Positions 7,636 to 16,356 of a stretch of DNA of 64,000 nucleotides are shown here, piece by piece. The translations under genes were made by a program, and so were the position numbers. Position 1 is the stretch's first letter, and each line of letters starts with the position of its first letter. The notes below the pieces were generated by a model. The model had not been told where the DNA came from and did no database searches. It saw nothing but the letters and a program-made list of their open reading frames with translations. The stretch is from Chitinophaga filiformis. GTDB taxonomy: Bacteria; Bacteroidota; Bacteroidia; Chitinophagales; Chitinophagaceae. Location of the stretch: contig NZ_JAKIRP010000001.1 in assembly GCF_021646545.1 (NCBI RefSeq), forward strand, positions 620,001 through 684,000, given 5' to 3'.

Positions 7636-7949
7636 CGTCTAAGCATCCCCTCACAGCGACTGTTTTTGCCTGTTTGGCGAACGATACGTCTCGTCAACTA
7701 TTAAATAAGATAGTTTTATAACAGCAACGATAAGAGATCCATTTCGAAAAATCCAAAATCAACCAGTTATGCTACATAGTACGTCCTATATTCAATTCAA
7801 TCCGCAATCGTCACCAGGGTGATGCATTTACCTGGCAGAACAACAGACTTCCTGACTATGCCACTTTATACAACACCTGTAAGTACGCCATAGTCTTTTA
7901 AATCACGACTGTATAAAACATTCCTCCTTAACGCTTAAATATCGATGTA
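7636..7949. other. Intergenic region, possible coding remnant
   Basis: No gene is called. A stretch around 7800-7901 reads open on the plus strand (through GDAFTWQNNRLPDYATLYN) up to a TAA, but has no plausible start. It may be a short decayed coding remnant. No promoter match upstream of the AraC gene is convincing. Confidence 0.3.
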
Positions 7950-8786
7950 ATGAATACCACCAAACCGTTTTTCGAGATCCATACTTTTGACCAGGTCGCA
8001 CACAATAATCAGTTCAATAACCCAGCTCCGCATGCCCACGATCTCATAGAAATTATCTGGGCAGTTTCGGGTGATTGCACACTAAAGGTCGACCTGCAAA
8101 CTTATTCTCCTAAAGGAGACCAGGTATTCGGCATCATGCCTAATCAATTACATCAGTTTACTGCTGACAGTGGTGCTCAGGGATATATCATCCGTTTTAA
8201 TGAGCTCTTTTTACAGGAGTACAACTCCGTTTATCATGCAGACCTGCTCCTGGTGCTGGTCCAATCGGCGAATGTCAGTTATAGTGAAGAGATCCGCCAT
8301 GAGATGAGGACGATTATGGATAAGCTCATTCAGGAGTATTCACAGCAACAGATCTATAGCTCAGACATATTAAGCCGGTACCTGAACATTCTGTTCATCC
8401 ACATGTCCAGGCAGTCACGTACCGCGCCTTGTAACAATCAGCAAAATCATAACATCAGACAGGCGAAACGGTTTATTCAATTAGTCGACCAGCATTTCAA
8501 AGCACATAAGAAGGTTTCTGAATTTGCAGATATTATGTGCGTTACTCCCAGTTACCTGAACGAGGCTATAAAAAAGACCACGGGGTATACCGCTGGTCAC
8601 CATATCCGGCAACGTGTAATACTGGAAGCCAAGAGATATGCTGCCTATTCAGATAGCAGCATGAAAGAGGTCGCGTGGGATTTAGGTTTCACAGACATCT
8701 GTTATTTCAGCAAGTTATTTAAGAAAGAGACAGGATATAATTTTACGGATTTTAAGAAACGACAGGAGAGAGTTTTAGCTGTATAA
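7950..8786 (+). CDS. AraC family transcriptional regulator
   Basis: A 278-aa regulator. The N-terminal half is a cupin-like ligand-binding domain with HAHDLIEIIWAVSG (about residues 27-40) and FGIMPNQLHQFTA. The C-terminal ~100 residues hold the double helix-turn-helix: KVSEFADIMCVTPSYLNEAIKKTTG and SMKEVAWDLGFTDICYFSKLFKKETG. The latter is the strongly conserved AraC signature. No obvious target operon flanks it; the next rightward gene is a DoxX-like membrane protein 470 nt away. The effector is unknown. Confidence 0.93.
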   Translation: MNTTKPFFEIHTFDQVAHNNQFNNPAPHAHDLIEIIWAVSGDCTLKVDLQTYSPKGDQVFGIMPNQLHQFTADSGAQGYIIRFNELFLQEYNSVYHADLLLVLVQSANVSYSEEIRHEMRTIMDKLIQEYSQQQIYSSDILSRYLNILFIHMSRQSRTAPCNNQQNHNIRQAKRFIQLVDQHFKAHKKVSEFADIMCVTPSYLNEAIKKTTGYTAGHHIRQRVILEAKRYAAYSDSSMKEVAWDLGFTDICYFSKLFKKETGYNFTDFKKRQERVLAV

Positions 8787-8792
8787 CAGATA

Positions 8793-8833
8793 GGAGCACG
8801 ACGGCGCTGTGGCTGGAGTGCTCCTTCTTTTTA
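8793..8833 (+). terminator. Rho-independent terminator
   Basis: GGAGCAC (8793-8799) pairs with GTGCTCC (8818-8824) followed by TTCTTTTT. It ends the AraC gene. Confidence 0.75.
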
Positions 8834-9255
8834 TTTCTCCAGGTGCTTTTTTGTTGCCGCTACGATCTTCACACTTCGCCATAACGTAGCCATTCTGCAC
8901 CGTATGAAGCTCCTACCTTGAGGATAGTGCTTTCCGCAATATATTAGGAACGACGCCAATCCAGTTTGCAACAATGTATAGGTAACCCCATATTCCCTTC
9001 ATAAGGACCCTAAATCCTGCAATAAGAACCTTTTGTGGATGCTATGACTGGCATCAATACCTCTTTTTGACCTGCAAGTAACTAGCATATGAGCAGGAAT
9101 TCCTGATATTTTAATCCACATAAGATGGAGTAGAAAGAATGGCGACAACTATTGTCTGGTTGGCCCCTCATTTTGTCTACTTCCGGAGATAGTACTCCCG
9201 CCACCGTTGGTTTTGGAACATCTTTGTATCACAAAACAACTAAAAACCTAAGATC
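8834..9255. other. Intergenic region without recognised genes
   Basis: About 420 nt with no credible ORF. Only a -7-like CATCTTTG at 9219-9226 is seen, about 30 nt before the DoxX-like gene; a matching -33 TTG at the right distance is missing. Confidence 0.4.
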
Positions 9256-9651
9256 ATGAACACAAAAACAACAAAAGCAATTTATTGGATAGGCGCTATA
9301 TTCATCTCATTATGGTTTGGAGCAAGCGGCTTTTTTGAATTGACAAAAAATCCAATTGTATGGGATATAACAGTACAGCTGGGGTATCCTCCACACTTCA
9401 TTTATATTCTGGGTGTCGCAAAGCTTACAGGCATTATTGTTCTTTTAACTCCGGACAAACTGCTTAGGCTAAAAGAGTGGGTGTTTGCAGGGATATTCTT
9501 TGATATAATATTTGCGTTCTTCTCAAAGTTAAGTGTGCTTCCACCATCAGCAGCCATTGATGCAGTAGTAGCGTTTATAATTATATCAGTGACCTATGTG
9601 ATGTTCAGGAAATTATATCCGGCGACGTATACGAGAGTTAGTGCGAATTAA
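9256..9651 (+). CDS. DoxX-like family membrane protein
   Basis: A 131-aa inner-membrane protein with four hydrophobic helices (about 9-27, 47-63, 75-92 and 100-118). The pattern ASGFFELTKNPIVWDITVQLGYPPHFIYILGVAKLTG is that of the DoxX-like (DoxX_2) family. Members are small four-helix membrane proteins of unclear role, sometimes tied to redox or thiol stress. It stands alone; the AraC gene upstream on the same strand is the only candidate regulator nearby. Confidence 0.8.
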   Translation: MNTKTTKAIYWIGAIFISLWFGASGFFELTKNPIVWDITVQLGYPPHFIYILGVAKLTGIIVLLTPDKLLRLKEWVFAGIFFDIIFAFFSKLSVLPPSAAIDAVVAFIIISVTYVMFRKLYPATYTRVSAN

Positions 9652-9684
9652 GGTAATACTCAAGGCCTTTTTTATACTTCATAA

Positions 9685-9722
9685 GCCAAAGTGCTTGAGC
9701 GATATCCGCCAAGCACTTTGGC
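9685..9722. terminator. Long hairpin after the DoxX-like gene
   Basis: GCCAAAGTGCTTG (9685-9697) is perfectly complementary to CAAGCACTTTGGC (9710-9722), 13 bp with a 12-nt loop. The following T-run is weak, so its role as terminator is probable but not proved. Confidence 0.6.
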
Positions 9723-9771
9723 ATTTATAAGTTCGATGATGGGCTATATTCTACACAACAATTGTCAATAT

Positions 9772-10536
9772 TCACATGGGATGGAAAGGGATCACCTCTT
9801 GAGCTATAAGCCGATCCTGCAAATTTGCGGCATATTTATGGGCAAAGTTCTCCTTCTCCGCTCCTGGTAATTTGAAATAATCTTCATCCCGTTGTTCCCG
9901 GCACTCTAACTCCTCATCCTCCATTCCCCGCCTCTCTACTACCTCCAGATAATGAACGTAATGCCCAAACTCATGCAGTAAAGTCCTGTACAGCTGTGTA
10001 TGTCGAACGTGTCCGGGCTTTAATTCAGCTGTAAAGTATCTACCGTCATCAACAAATTCATGCCCATCTGCTTTCAAGCGTTCAAATTCCTGCTGATCCT
10101 GAATCGAAAGTGTCTTTTTCCACTTTAACCTTTTGGAGTAATCTACTGCTTCAAGAATAATAGCGGGATAATAATCGCCTTCAAATTCATAGGAATAAAT
10201 CAGGCGCCCCCATACTGATGACAGTACTTCTTCTTTTCGTTTAGGCTGGCGAAGAATAATTAATTTCAATTTCCCGTAATCTACGACTGGTATATGCTCA
10301 ATGATATGCTTCACGTCAGCCACCGAACATGCATGACCTGAGCCCGGGCGGGGCGTTTCGACTATGAACAGAAACAAATGACCGTTAATTGTTACCTCCA
10401 GCTTTTCGTAAGGCCCGAGACGTTCGTAATAGCTCTTTGATGTAGTCGTCGGTTGCGGAATTACCAACCTGTTATTTTGGCCGTGACCCCGCCTAGCCGT
10501 CCCGATGTTTCTATTTCTTCTTGCTGGGTTGAACAT
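9772..10536 (-). CDS. Putative zincin-like metallopeptidase
   Basis: A 254-aa soluble protein of unknown family. The clear feature is LLHEFGHYVHYLEVV (about residues 187-201), an HExxH zinc motif with the catalytic Glu. A downstream ENFAHKYAANL (about residues 231-241) could supply a third ligand as in gluzincins. No signal peptide is seen; the N-terminus is basic and Arg/Asn-rich. It stands alone and leftward, convergent with the DoxX-like gene. It could be a phage- or toxin-type peptidase or an inactive relative; the substrate is unknown. Confidence 0.6.
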   Translation of the reverse strand: MFNPARRNRNIGTARRGHGQNNRLVIPQPTTTSKSYYERLGPYEKLEVTINGHLFLFIVETPRPGSGHACSVADVKHIIEHIPVVDYGKLKLIILRQPKRKEEVLSSVWGRLIYSYEFEGDYYPAIILEAVDYSKRLKWKKTLSIQDQQEFERLKADGHEFVDDGRYFTAELKPGHVRHTQLYRTLLHEFGHYVHYLEVVERRGMEDEELECREQRDEDYFKLPGAEKENFAHKYAANLQDRLIAQEVIPFHPM

Positions 10537-10661
10537 AATTTGCGGATAATCCCAAAACTAGCATTTTCTTGGAAATAGAGGTGTGGTATGGGTATGGTCA
10601 TCTATCCTTGTCCATTATTGTCGGATTCAACCGACCTCCTCTCAGCATACGGCGAATACTT

Positions 10662-11072
10662 CTATTTTTTCCTGAAAAACTGAACATAACCTACTATTTC
10701 AAAGGCAAGCAGTAAGAATACGTTTAAGACAAAAATATCCAGGAAACGGTACTTAAATGTCCAGCCTAATGGCGTTTTTTTATCATTTACCATCAGATAA
10801 TTCATAAATACATTAACTAATCGGACTGTACAAAAGTGAAGTACCAGGAAGAGTAGGGTAGTGATCAACAGATTTAAGATGATTTTCCTGGTAACGAAGA
10901 AATTTGTATACAGCAATGCTCCGAAATACAATACCCAAAGCGTGCGACTATAAAATGGATTCGAATCAATGAAATAGACTTCTGTTTTATATATCGTAAC
11001 AAAAGACACGAGTATCCATGTCCAGATAGCGACCAATATTAAATTACAAGCGATAATTTGTTGCTTTTTCAT
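10662..11072 (-). CDS. Hypothetical four-helix membrane protein
   Basis: A 136-aa protein with four hydrophobic segments (about 7-25, 45-61, 65-85 and 110-130) and basic ends (MKKQQ, FFRKK). I recognise no conserved motif or family. It lies between two unrelated hypothetical genes on the same strand, with gaps of over 100 nt, so it is probably transcribed alone. Confidence 0.6.
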   Translation of the reverse strand: MKKQQIIACNLILVAIWTWILVSFVTIYKTEVYFIDSNPFYSRTLWVLYFGALLYTNFFVTRKIILNLLITTLLFLVLHFCTVRLVNVFMNYLMVNDKKTPLGWTFKYRFLDIFVLNVFLLLAFEIVGYVQFFRKK

Positions 11073-11192
11073 AGCTAGGGATAATAACAGGCGCTAGTTA
11101 CTAAAAGGCTTGCTCTCCTGCAAAACAAATTTATATGCAGGTATTGACTCAATAGGCAGAGCTACGTTGACACAACAAACATCAACCAATTG

Positions 11193-11603
11193 TTACCCGA
11201 TTTCATCAGGCTCAATGTCTTCCCAGAATTGCTGCGGTAAGTCCGTCACTTCCACTCCAATATCAAAAGGAATCGCGTTAGTGTACCCACACATATTAAA
11301 GTCAAAAGGATTACATTCCCATTCCGCTGCCACCTCCGAAAACTTACAACCCACAATTAGCCATGCGTGATTAGGCAATTCTATCCAGTTTGCTTTCTCG
11401 TTGTCTTCTGTTATATAGTCTGACACCTTAAGGACATAGTTTCCCAGCTTAACTAGCTGTCCATCGCCAAGAGCTTTGAGCTTATGGAATTTTTTAGCAA
11501 ATTCTTCAATACGTTCTTTTGTGCCGCGAAATCTAACTTTATCGGCCATATGTACCACCTCGATGTCAGGGTGGATTTCTATTTCAAGGGAGAATTGGAG
11601 CAT
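11193..11603 (-). CDS. Hypothetical protein, 136 aa
   Basis: The frame opens at 11678, but the ATG at 11603 (MLQFSLEIEIHPDIEVV) is preferred: the residues before it look non-coding and a TATAAT-like AT-rich stretch lies just upstream. The product is an acidic alpha/beta protein with segments RFRGTKERIEEFAKKFHKLKA and a Cys-containing C-terminus (VGCKF, EWECNPF, NMCGY). No family is recognised. Size, isolation and composition resemble the many single small genes of accessory regions. Confidence 0.55.
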   Translation of the reverse strand: MLQFSLEIEIHPDIEVVHMADKVRFRGTKERIEEFAKKFHKLKALGDGQLVKLGNYVLKVSDYITEDNEKANWIELPNHAWLIVGCKFSEVAAEWECNPFDFNMCGYTNAIPFDIGVEVTDLPQQFWEDIEPDEIG

Positions 11604-11779
11604 ATTATAGTTAAATAAAGAAAAAAGTTTGGATTGTCGGCAAGCCTTTATCCCGTAGATCTTAGATGATAATTTCAAAAGTTAAAAAAGCTGGATAAGA
11701 AGTTAGATAACATCTGGGTAATAATCAGCAGAAATTATCCGAGCATGTTTACATAAAAGTTTGGCTCCGGCAGTTATAT

Positions 11780-12268
11780 TTGAGTATAATTTCATCTCCA
11801 AACTACATCTACTTGATCAAAAAAATACAAGCACGGCCCTACCACCTATTGCTGCTAATAGCAATCATCGTATTTGCAGCATCCTTCTGTTTTTACTATG
11901 ACCAAATAGATATTCATTTACATGATACTTACTTTGTAATTCCTGTGCCTTTTATTTTCTGGGTATTTACGTTATTTCTGTTGCTGTTGTGGGGACTGTA
12001 CCATTTAACATTCCGGTTTTTACTTAGCAATGGTCTTATCTGGTTGCATATGGTCAGTGTTTTTATCTTTGTGCCTTTGACTATGTATATTTACGAAGTT
12101 CTACCGCTATATAGTTTTGCTACACCCTATGAATTTTCTACTTGGGAAGGTGTCCAAAGACTTTGGCATATTCAAGCACTTATTGCGATGACGTTTGGAG
12201 GTCTCCAGATCTTATATTTATTTAATCTTGTTGGTGGAGTTATCAAAATTGTCGTTAAATCTAAATAA
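11780..12268 (+). CDS. Small membrane protein with COX1-like HDTYF motif
   Basis: A 162-aa protein with about four membrane helices (roughly 21-40, 52-75, 85-105 and 133-155). It contains IDIHLHDTYFVIPVPF (about residues 45-60), which resembles the D-x-x-x-HDTYYVVAH segment of cytochrome c oxidase subunit I. The rest of subunit I is absent, so it cannot be an oxidase. No ATG is available, so TTG at 11780 is the likely start. Function unknown. Confidence 0.55.
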   Translation: MSIISSPNYIYLIKKIQARPYHLLLLIAIIVFAASFCFYYDQIDIHLHDTYFVIPVPFIFWVFTLFLLLLWGLYHLTFRFLLSNGLIWLHMVSVFIFVPLTMYIYEVLPLYSFATPYEFSTWEGVQRLWHIQALIAMTFGGLQILYLFNLVGGVIKIVVKSK

Positions 12269-12366
12269 GGCCCAGACACAATTTGTTGGCATTTCGCATA
12301 TACTAACATTCCCACAAAAGAAACTATCGGATACAAACCATTTACATTTAGGCCATTATAATACAA

Positions 12367-13065
12367 ATGAAATATAATATGGATGAGCTCCCCTTACACA
12401 GCGGCATTGGGTTAGAAAACATTGATCCTTTAGACATAGACATGATCCTCGAGAAAGTGGAAATATCCTTCCATATTGAATTTGGTACAGAACTTAAACA
12501 AGTGAGAACATTCGGAGACCTTTGTGACCTGATTGCCAATAAGGTCGAAGGACGAAATACGAATGACTGTACGACACAACAGGCGTTTTACAAAATTCGA
12601 CAAGCAATAAGGGAAATTCAGCCATATGACAAGGATACTTTGAAAACAAACACAAGCCTGGAAGAATTATTCCCTCGTACACAACGACGTCAGCAGATAA
12701 AAAAATTTGATAGCATCTTAGGAATTAAGACCCAGATATTGCAGACAAAAGGTTGGTTATTACTCTTACTTCTATCGGTTTTTCTGGCGTCCTTCGTTGT
12801 CCTATTCTTTTCCTGGAAAATCGGATTTGGAGGTATGGTACTTTCCGTTATAGGGATCAATATCGCTAGTAAGCTAGGCAAAGAACTTAAGCTGAAAACT
12901 GTCGGACAACTTGCAGAAAAAATTTCAAGAGAGCACTATAACAAAGTAAGACGTAATGCTACAACCATCAACCGGGCAGAAATTATTCAAAAAGTAAAAG
13001 AGCTATTTAAAGAAGACTTAGGTTTAGAAGACAATGCGCTTACAAGAGATGCTCGCTTCTCCTGA
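12367..13065 (+). CDS. Acyl-carrier-protein-like membrane protein without the phosphopantetheine serine
   Basis: A 232-aa protein. Residues about 18-60 follow the acyl carrier protein pattern: DPLDIDMILEKVEISFHIEF then VRTFGDLCDLI, matching DSLD-x-VE...E-x-EF...TVGDL. The serine that would carry phosphopantetheine is proline (DPLD instead of DSLD). Two hydrophobic helices follow (about 130-150 and 155-170), then a second segment with TVGQLAEKI and EIIQKVKELFKEDLGLEDNAL, again ACP-like. It lies 98 nt after the HDTYF membrane gene. Its role is unknown; a membrane adaptor without an acyl arm is one possibility. Confidence 0.6.
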   Translation: MKYNMDELPLHSGIGLENIDPLDIDMILEKVEISFHIEFGTELKQVRTFGDLCDLIANKVEGRNTNDCTTQQAFYKIRQAIREIQPYDKDTLKTNTSLEELFPRTQRRQQIKKFDSILGIKTQILQTKGWLLLLLLSVFLASFVVLFFSWKIGFGGMVLSVIGINIASKLGKELKLKTVGQLAEKISREHYNKVRRNATTINRAEIIQKVKELFKEDLGLEDNALTRDARFS

Positions 13066-13238
13066 CATTCCCTTTTGATGCCTAATATACCAACATTTCC
13101 GGCCGGCTTTTTTTCGCATCCCCTGCTGGACCGTTATTGAACCAGCTAGTTGAAGAGCGAACCTGCTTCAAAAAAAGTAAAGTACCTTGGCTGCAGTTAC
13201 AAATACCAATCGATAATCTATAAGTCAATCCTCATTCA

Positions 13239-13649
13239 ATGGAGCAAGACCACGAAAAGCAATATTGGGAAGTCTTTGAGACCAAAGTTCGGCCTCTCAC
13301 TGAAAGGCAGCAGCGGATAATTGCTTATAAGTTTTGTTTGCTTGTCGAGAACGATCTGGATGATCTTGGCAAAGGTGCGCTTAAACTTTTAGAACAACTG
13401 ACAGCAGATCATGTTTCAGTACAAGATTGTGAATCTTACAGGGAGCAGCTGCAAAATAAACTCCCCGACGAGGGCACAAGCCCATACAGTCCTTTGATCT
13501 GGGCTTTAATGCCACATACAGATTCTTATCCTGCCTGGTATTCGGCTGCTATTGTAGGATTTAACATAATTGATCTCAAGATTAGTACTTTTGCGGAATT
13601 GACACACTTAACAGAGGAAATTTTGAGCACTTTTTTAACGATGATGTAA
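13239..13649 (+). CDS. Hypothetical protein, 136 aa
   Basis: An acidic, helical, cytoplasmic protein (starts MEQDHEKQYWEVFETK) with no motif I recognise. Size and composition recall immunity proteins or SMI1-like small proteins of accessory islands, but no toxin gene is adjacent. It converges with a short lipoprotein gene 32 nt downstream. Confidence 0.5.
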   Translation: MEQDHEKQYWEVFETKVRPLTERQQRIIAYKFCLLVENDLDDLGKGALKLLEQLTADHVSVQDCESYREQLQNKLPDEGTSPYSPLIWALMPHTDSYPAWYSAAIVGFNIIDLKISTFAELTHLTEEILSTFLTMM

Positions 13650-13681
13650 CTGGCTGCACAAAACCCATTTGACAGGATAAA

Positions 13682-13999
13682 CTACTCCCTATTCCACATA
13701 GGCGGCCATCCATACACTCTGGAAACAGAGCGCACGTATTCGCGGATAATTGCCGTAGCATCGCTGGAATTTGTCATAATGACTACACCCCGGCCGCGAT
13801 TAGCAAATCCTTTTATTCCCAGTGCAGCCATTCTCTGACTAACAGTCTGCGCTATCCCTGTATCCTTTCCACTCGCAGTAATGGCATAAAGGTGATTCTC
13901 AATACTGGTAATTTTGTTATCGTAAATTGTTGTATTTCGGGTTGTAGAGCAGGAGACAGATAAGGCAATGGACAGGCAAATAAGAACAATTGGTTGCAT
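13682..13999 (-). CDS. Small hypothetical lipoprotein
   Basis: A 105-aa protein with a signal peptide ending in the lipobox ALSVSC (Cys about residue 17), so it is probably lipid-anchored in the periplasm or outer membrane. The mature part has an alpha/beta repeat-like look with KGFANRGRGVVIMT and IIREYVRSVSRVYGWP. No family is recognised. It is leftward and converges with the preceding small gene. Confidence 0.6.
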   Translation of the reverse strand: MQPIVLICLSIALSVSCSTTRNTTIYDNKITSIENHLYAITASGKDTGIAQTVSQRMAALGIKGFANRGRGVVIMTNSSDATAIIREYVRSVSRVYGWPPMWNRE

Positions 14000-14067
14000 T
14001 TGACGGGATGTTATTCGTTTTAATAATCGAGCGCGAATTTAGCCGCTGTGGAACCAATGTAATATAA

Positions 14068-14094
14068 TAAAAAAGGTCTCACATAAGTGAGACC
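14068..14094 (-). terminator. Terminator of the Septu-like operon
   Basis: GGTCTCAC (14075-14082) and GTGAGACC (14087-14094) form an 8-bp stem with loop ATAA. On the minus strand it is followed by a run of T. It lies about 100 nt after the HNH gene. Confidence 0.8.
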
Positions 14095-14193
14095 CTGGTT
14101 ACTTGCTCGCCTAATGAGACAATTACATAACCAATTATCGCAGGACTTATTGGAATTCAACAAATTGCCTTACACACCTATAAACACAATAAT

Positions 14194-14784
14194 TCATGGC
14201 AGCATCGACCAAACATCCACTCCGAATTCCTCTTTAATTGCCCTTAAATAAGAAACCTCGCAATTATCATCGTTAATCAGATTAGCAAAAAACACATCAG
14301 CCCCTTCACCATACGCCTCCATGTCAGATTTCTTCCTTTTAATATATTTCTTTCTTTTCTCCGCGAGCGACAGGTCATCTAGTTTTAACAACTTTACTAA
14401 ATTGGAAGCTTCTATATCCTCTTCAAATTTCGCAAAATAATCACCTTGATGATAAGAGATCCTCTCTTCAAAGTCTTCTGAAGTCGGATGCAGAATAGGT
14501 TGATACTTCTCCCATTTATTGCTCTTCTCCTTATTCCACTGATTTTTTATCAGAAACCAATTAGCATAGCCATCCCCCTCAGTGTTCTTCAACCTCGGAT
14601 TAAAATGATCAATGTCTGAGGCATCTGTTCTGCTAATATATTCATCAGTATAAGCGCAGTAACTTTTTTGTTCCTGAAGCAGATAGTCCTTGATCTTTTT
14701 ATTGTGGGTTGAGCTATTGGAAATATATTTTAAGTCGTCAGCTAAAATCCTGGAAGATTCAACTTTAATAGCCTTTCTCATCAA
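14194..14784 (-). CDS. PtuB-like HNH endonuclease (Septu-type defence)
   Basis: A 196-aa protein with an HNH-type core: SYCAYTDEYISRTDASDIDHFNPRL (about residues 41-65), then NWFLIKNQWNKEKSNKW and PILHP. DIDHF supplies the HNH histidine pair position, and the N-containing segment follows at the expected distance. The usual CxxC of related HNH proteins is reduced to CAYT. It overlaps the ATPase gene by 4 nt (ATGA), the standard PtuA-PtuB order. Expected role: nuclease effector cutting nucleic acid on phage attack once the ATPase is triggered. Confidence 0.75.
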   Translation of the reverse strand: MMRKAIKVESSRILADDLKYISNSSTHNKKIKDYLLQEQKSYCAYTDEYISRTDASDIDHFNPRLKNTEGDGYANWFLIKNQWNKEKSNKWEKYQPILHPTSEDFEERISYHQGDYFAKFEEDIEASNLVKLLKLDDLSLAEKRKKYIKRKKSDMEAYGEGADVFFANLINDDNCEVSYLRAIKEEFGVDVWSMLP

Positions 14785-16058
14785 AAATTATATTTATCTC
14801 CTAATTGTGTTAACTCGCTAAGAAGTTCTTTCTTTTTTTGTGGCTCGGTCTCTTCTTGCATTCTCCTTTTCAGATCCAGGTATTGTTTGTAAGCTTTCTT
14901 ACCGTAATCATTATAAAAGTCAACCTGGAAATCATTTCTCAATATGTCGTTGGGATCATCGCCAATAGGAGCCTCACCTCTGCGGACAGATATTTTCCCG
15001 TTGTCGTCAAAATATAAGATAAATCTCTCCTCAGGCTCAAATGCCGCAGCTATAAATGGAGAATGAGTTGCTGTTATAAGTTGAGCATTAGGCGCCAGAC
15101 GTTGATAATATGACATTAAATCAACTTGAAGATCAGGGAAAAGAGATCTTTCTGGTTCATCTATAAGAATTATAGCATCATCAGTATTAAATTCATACAA
15201 TGGAAAAAATGAAAGTAATAATCCTTTAGTTCCTGTACTTAATCCTGATATGGGGACAATTTCATTTTTAACCTTTGACTTAATTGGAATGGAGTATTCT
15301 GTATTGACTAAGTCGATTTCAAGATTCAGTTTTTCAATTATGGGGTTAAATAATTCCGCGAAGGGTATAAGTGGGTTCTTGTTTTGTTCCGACCACCTGT
15401 TAAATTCCTTATTGAGCTTTTCCAAGTCACCAATTGACCCTTTATTTATCAGTTCTGCAGCCATCTGAGTAAAATTCTTTCTGTAATCCAAAATTTTACT
15501 CAGAAGAGAAAACCAGATTTGTTCATCTACTTCTTGTGTAAATTCATAGATGTAATTACTGTCATCATTTCGTTTATGATAGTAAGATTGGCCTCCCTCT
15601 GACAAAGCATTGAGAATATTAAGAGGATTTTGGTTGAAGATTCGAATGATCTTGTCGGAAATAATCTCAGCGCTAAAATAAAGCAGCTTTAGTTCCGGTG
15701 CCGACCAAGCTGGACCTCTTTTTTGTAAAAACTTAAAGTATTGGTTTCCATCTACGTGTGCGCCATTTCTATTTACAGCTAACTGTATGTCCTCATATAA
15801 AAATTCCACTTCACCGTCAAATTTGAGGCCTTCATGTCGAAGTAACCCCTTTCCATTCAATGGTTCTGCGCCGCTCAACACAAATGCACTTTGCTTCAAC
15901 AACTCCAGAATACTCGTCTTTCCCGTCGCACTCTGACCAATAAAACAAATCTTATCCAGCGGCATACCAGCCTTTGCATGCCCCTCGGGATATGTAAAGT
16001 CCAGATTAATATTCTCTAAGTGTCTGTACGACCCGATGTTGAGCTTTTTAATCTTCAT
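14781..16058 (-). CDS. PtuA-like AAA/SMC-type ATPase (Septu-type defence)
   Basis: A 425-aa ABC/SMC-like ATPase. Walker A is GQSATGKTS (41-49), the signature is SGLSTGTKG (271-279), Walker B is AIILIDEPE (295-303), and the switch His is in ATHSPF (332). A long helical insert lies between, and the C-terminus ends in a basic coiled segment. It is the first gene of a two-gene unit with an HNH nuclease, overlapping by 4 nt. This matches Septu (PtuA/PtuB) and the related retron effector pairs; no reverse transcriptase or msr-like region is seen, so Septu is favoured. Confidence 0.8.
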   Translation of the reverse strand: MKIKKLNIGSYRHLENINLDFTYPEGHAKAGMPLDKICFIGQSATGKTSILELLKQSAFVLSGAEPLNGKGLLRHEGLKFDGEVEFLYEDIQLAVNRNGAHVDGNQYFKFLQKRGPAWSAPELKLLYFSAEIISDKIIRIFNQNPLNILNALSEGGQSYYHKRNDDSNYIYEFTQEVDEQIWFSLLSKILDYRKNFTQMAAELINKGSIGDLEKLNKEFNRWSEQNKNPLIPFAELFNPIIEKLNLEIDLVNTEYSIPIKSKVKNEIVPISGLSTGTKGLLLSFFPLYEFNTDDAIILIDEPERSLFPDLQVDLMSYYQRLAPNAQLITATHSPFIAAAFEPEERFILYFDDNGKISVRRGEAPIGDDPNDILRNDFQVDFYNDYGKKAYKQYLDLKRRMQEETEPQKKKELLSELTQLGDKYNF

Positions 16059-16162
16059 TTTTCAAAATTAAAATATAGTAGCCTTTGATTAAGACAAAAG
16101 ACAATTCCCCGATATACTGGATCTGGGTTTCTATATGGGACATTGCAGTTGAAGTTACAGAA

Positions 16163-16200
16163 AACAAAAAAGTCTACAAACACAAGGCTTGTAGACTTTC
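16163..16200 (-). terminator. Terminator downstream of tRNA-Asn
   Basis: AGTCTACAA (16171-16179) pairs with TTGTAGACT (16189-16197). On the minus strand it is followed by TTTTTTGTTTT. Confidence 0.85.
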
Positions 16201-16210
16201 TTTTCTTTCG

Positions 16211-16284
16211 CTCCCCCTGCTGGACTTGAACCAGCGACCCTCTGATTAACAGTCAGATGCTCTAACCAACTGAGCTAAGGAGGA
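16211..16284 (-). tRNA. tRNA-Asn (GTT)
   Basis: A 74-nt cloverleaf on the minus strand: acceptor TCCTCCT/AGGGGGA with one wobble, D-arm with GGTTAGAGC, anticodon loop CTGTTAA giving GTT, and T-arm CTGG-TTCAAGT-CCAG. Discriminator G as in other Asn tRNAs. It is the only housekeeping-type tRNA in the window and flanks the Septu-like operon, a common landing place for accessory DNA. Confidence 0.95.
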
Positions 16285-16356
16285 GTGTGTTTCCCGTTTC
16301 GGGATTGCAAAAATAGACAATTTTTCATTTCTGCAAAATTCTTTTCAAATATTTTT

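Noticed and set aside
14194..16058. Retron effector pair
   Set aside because: The ATPase-HNH pair also occurs with retrons, but no reverse transcriptase is encoded nearby, so plain Septu-like is favoured.
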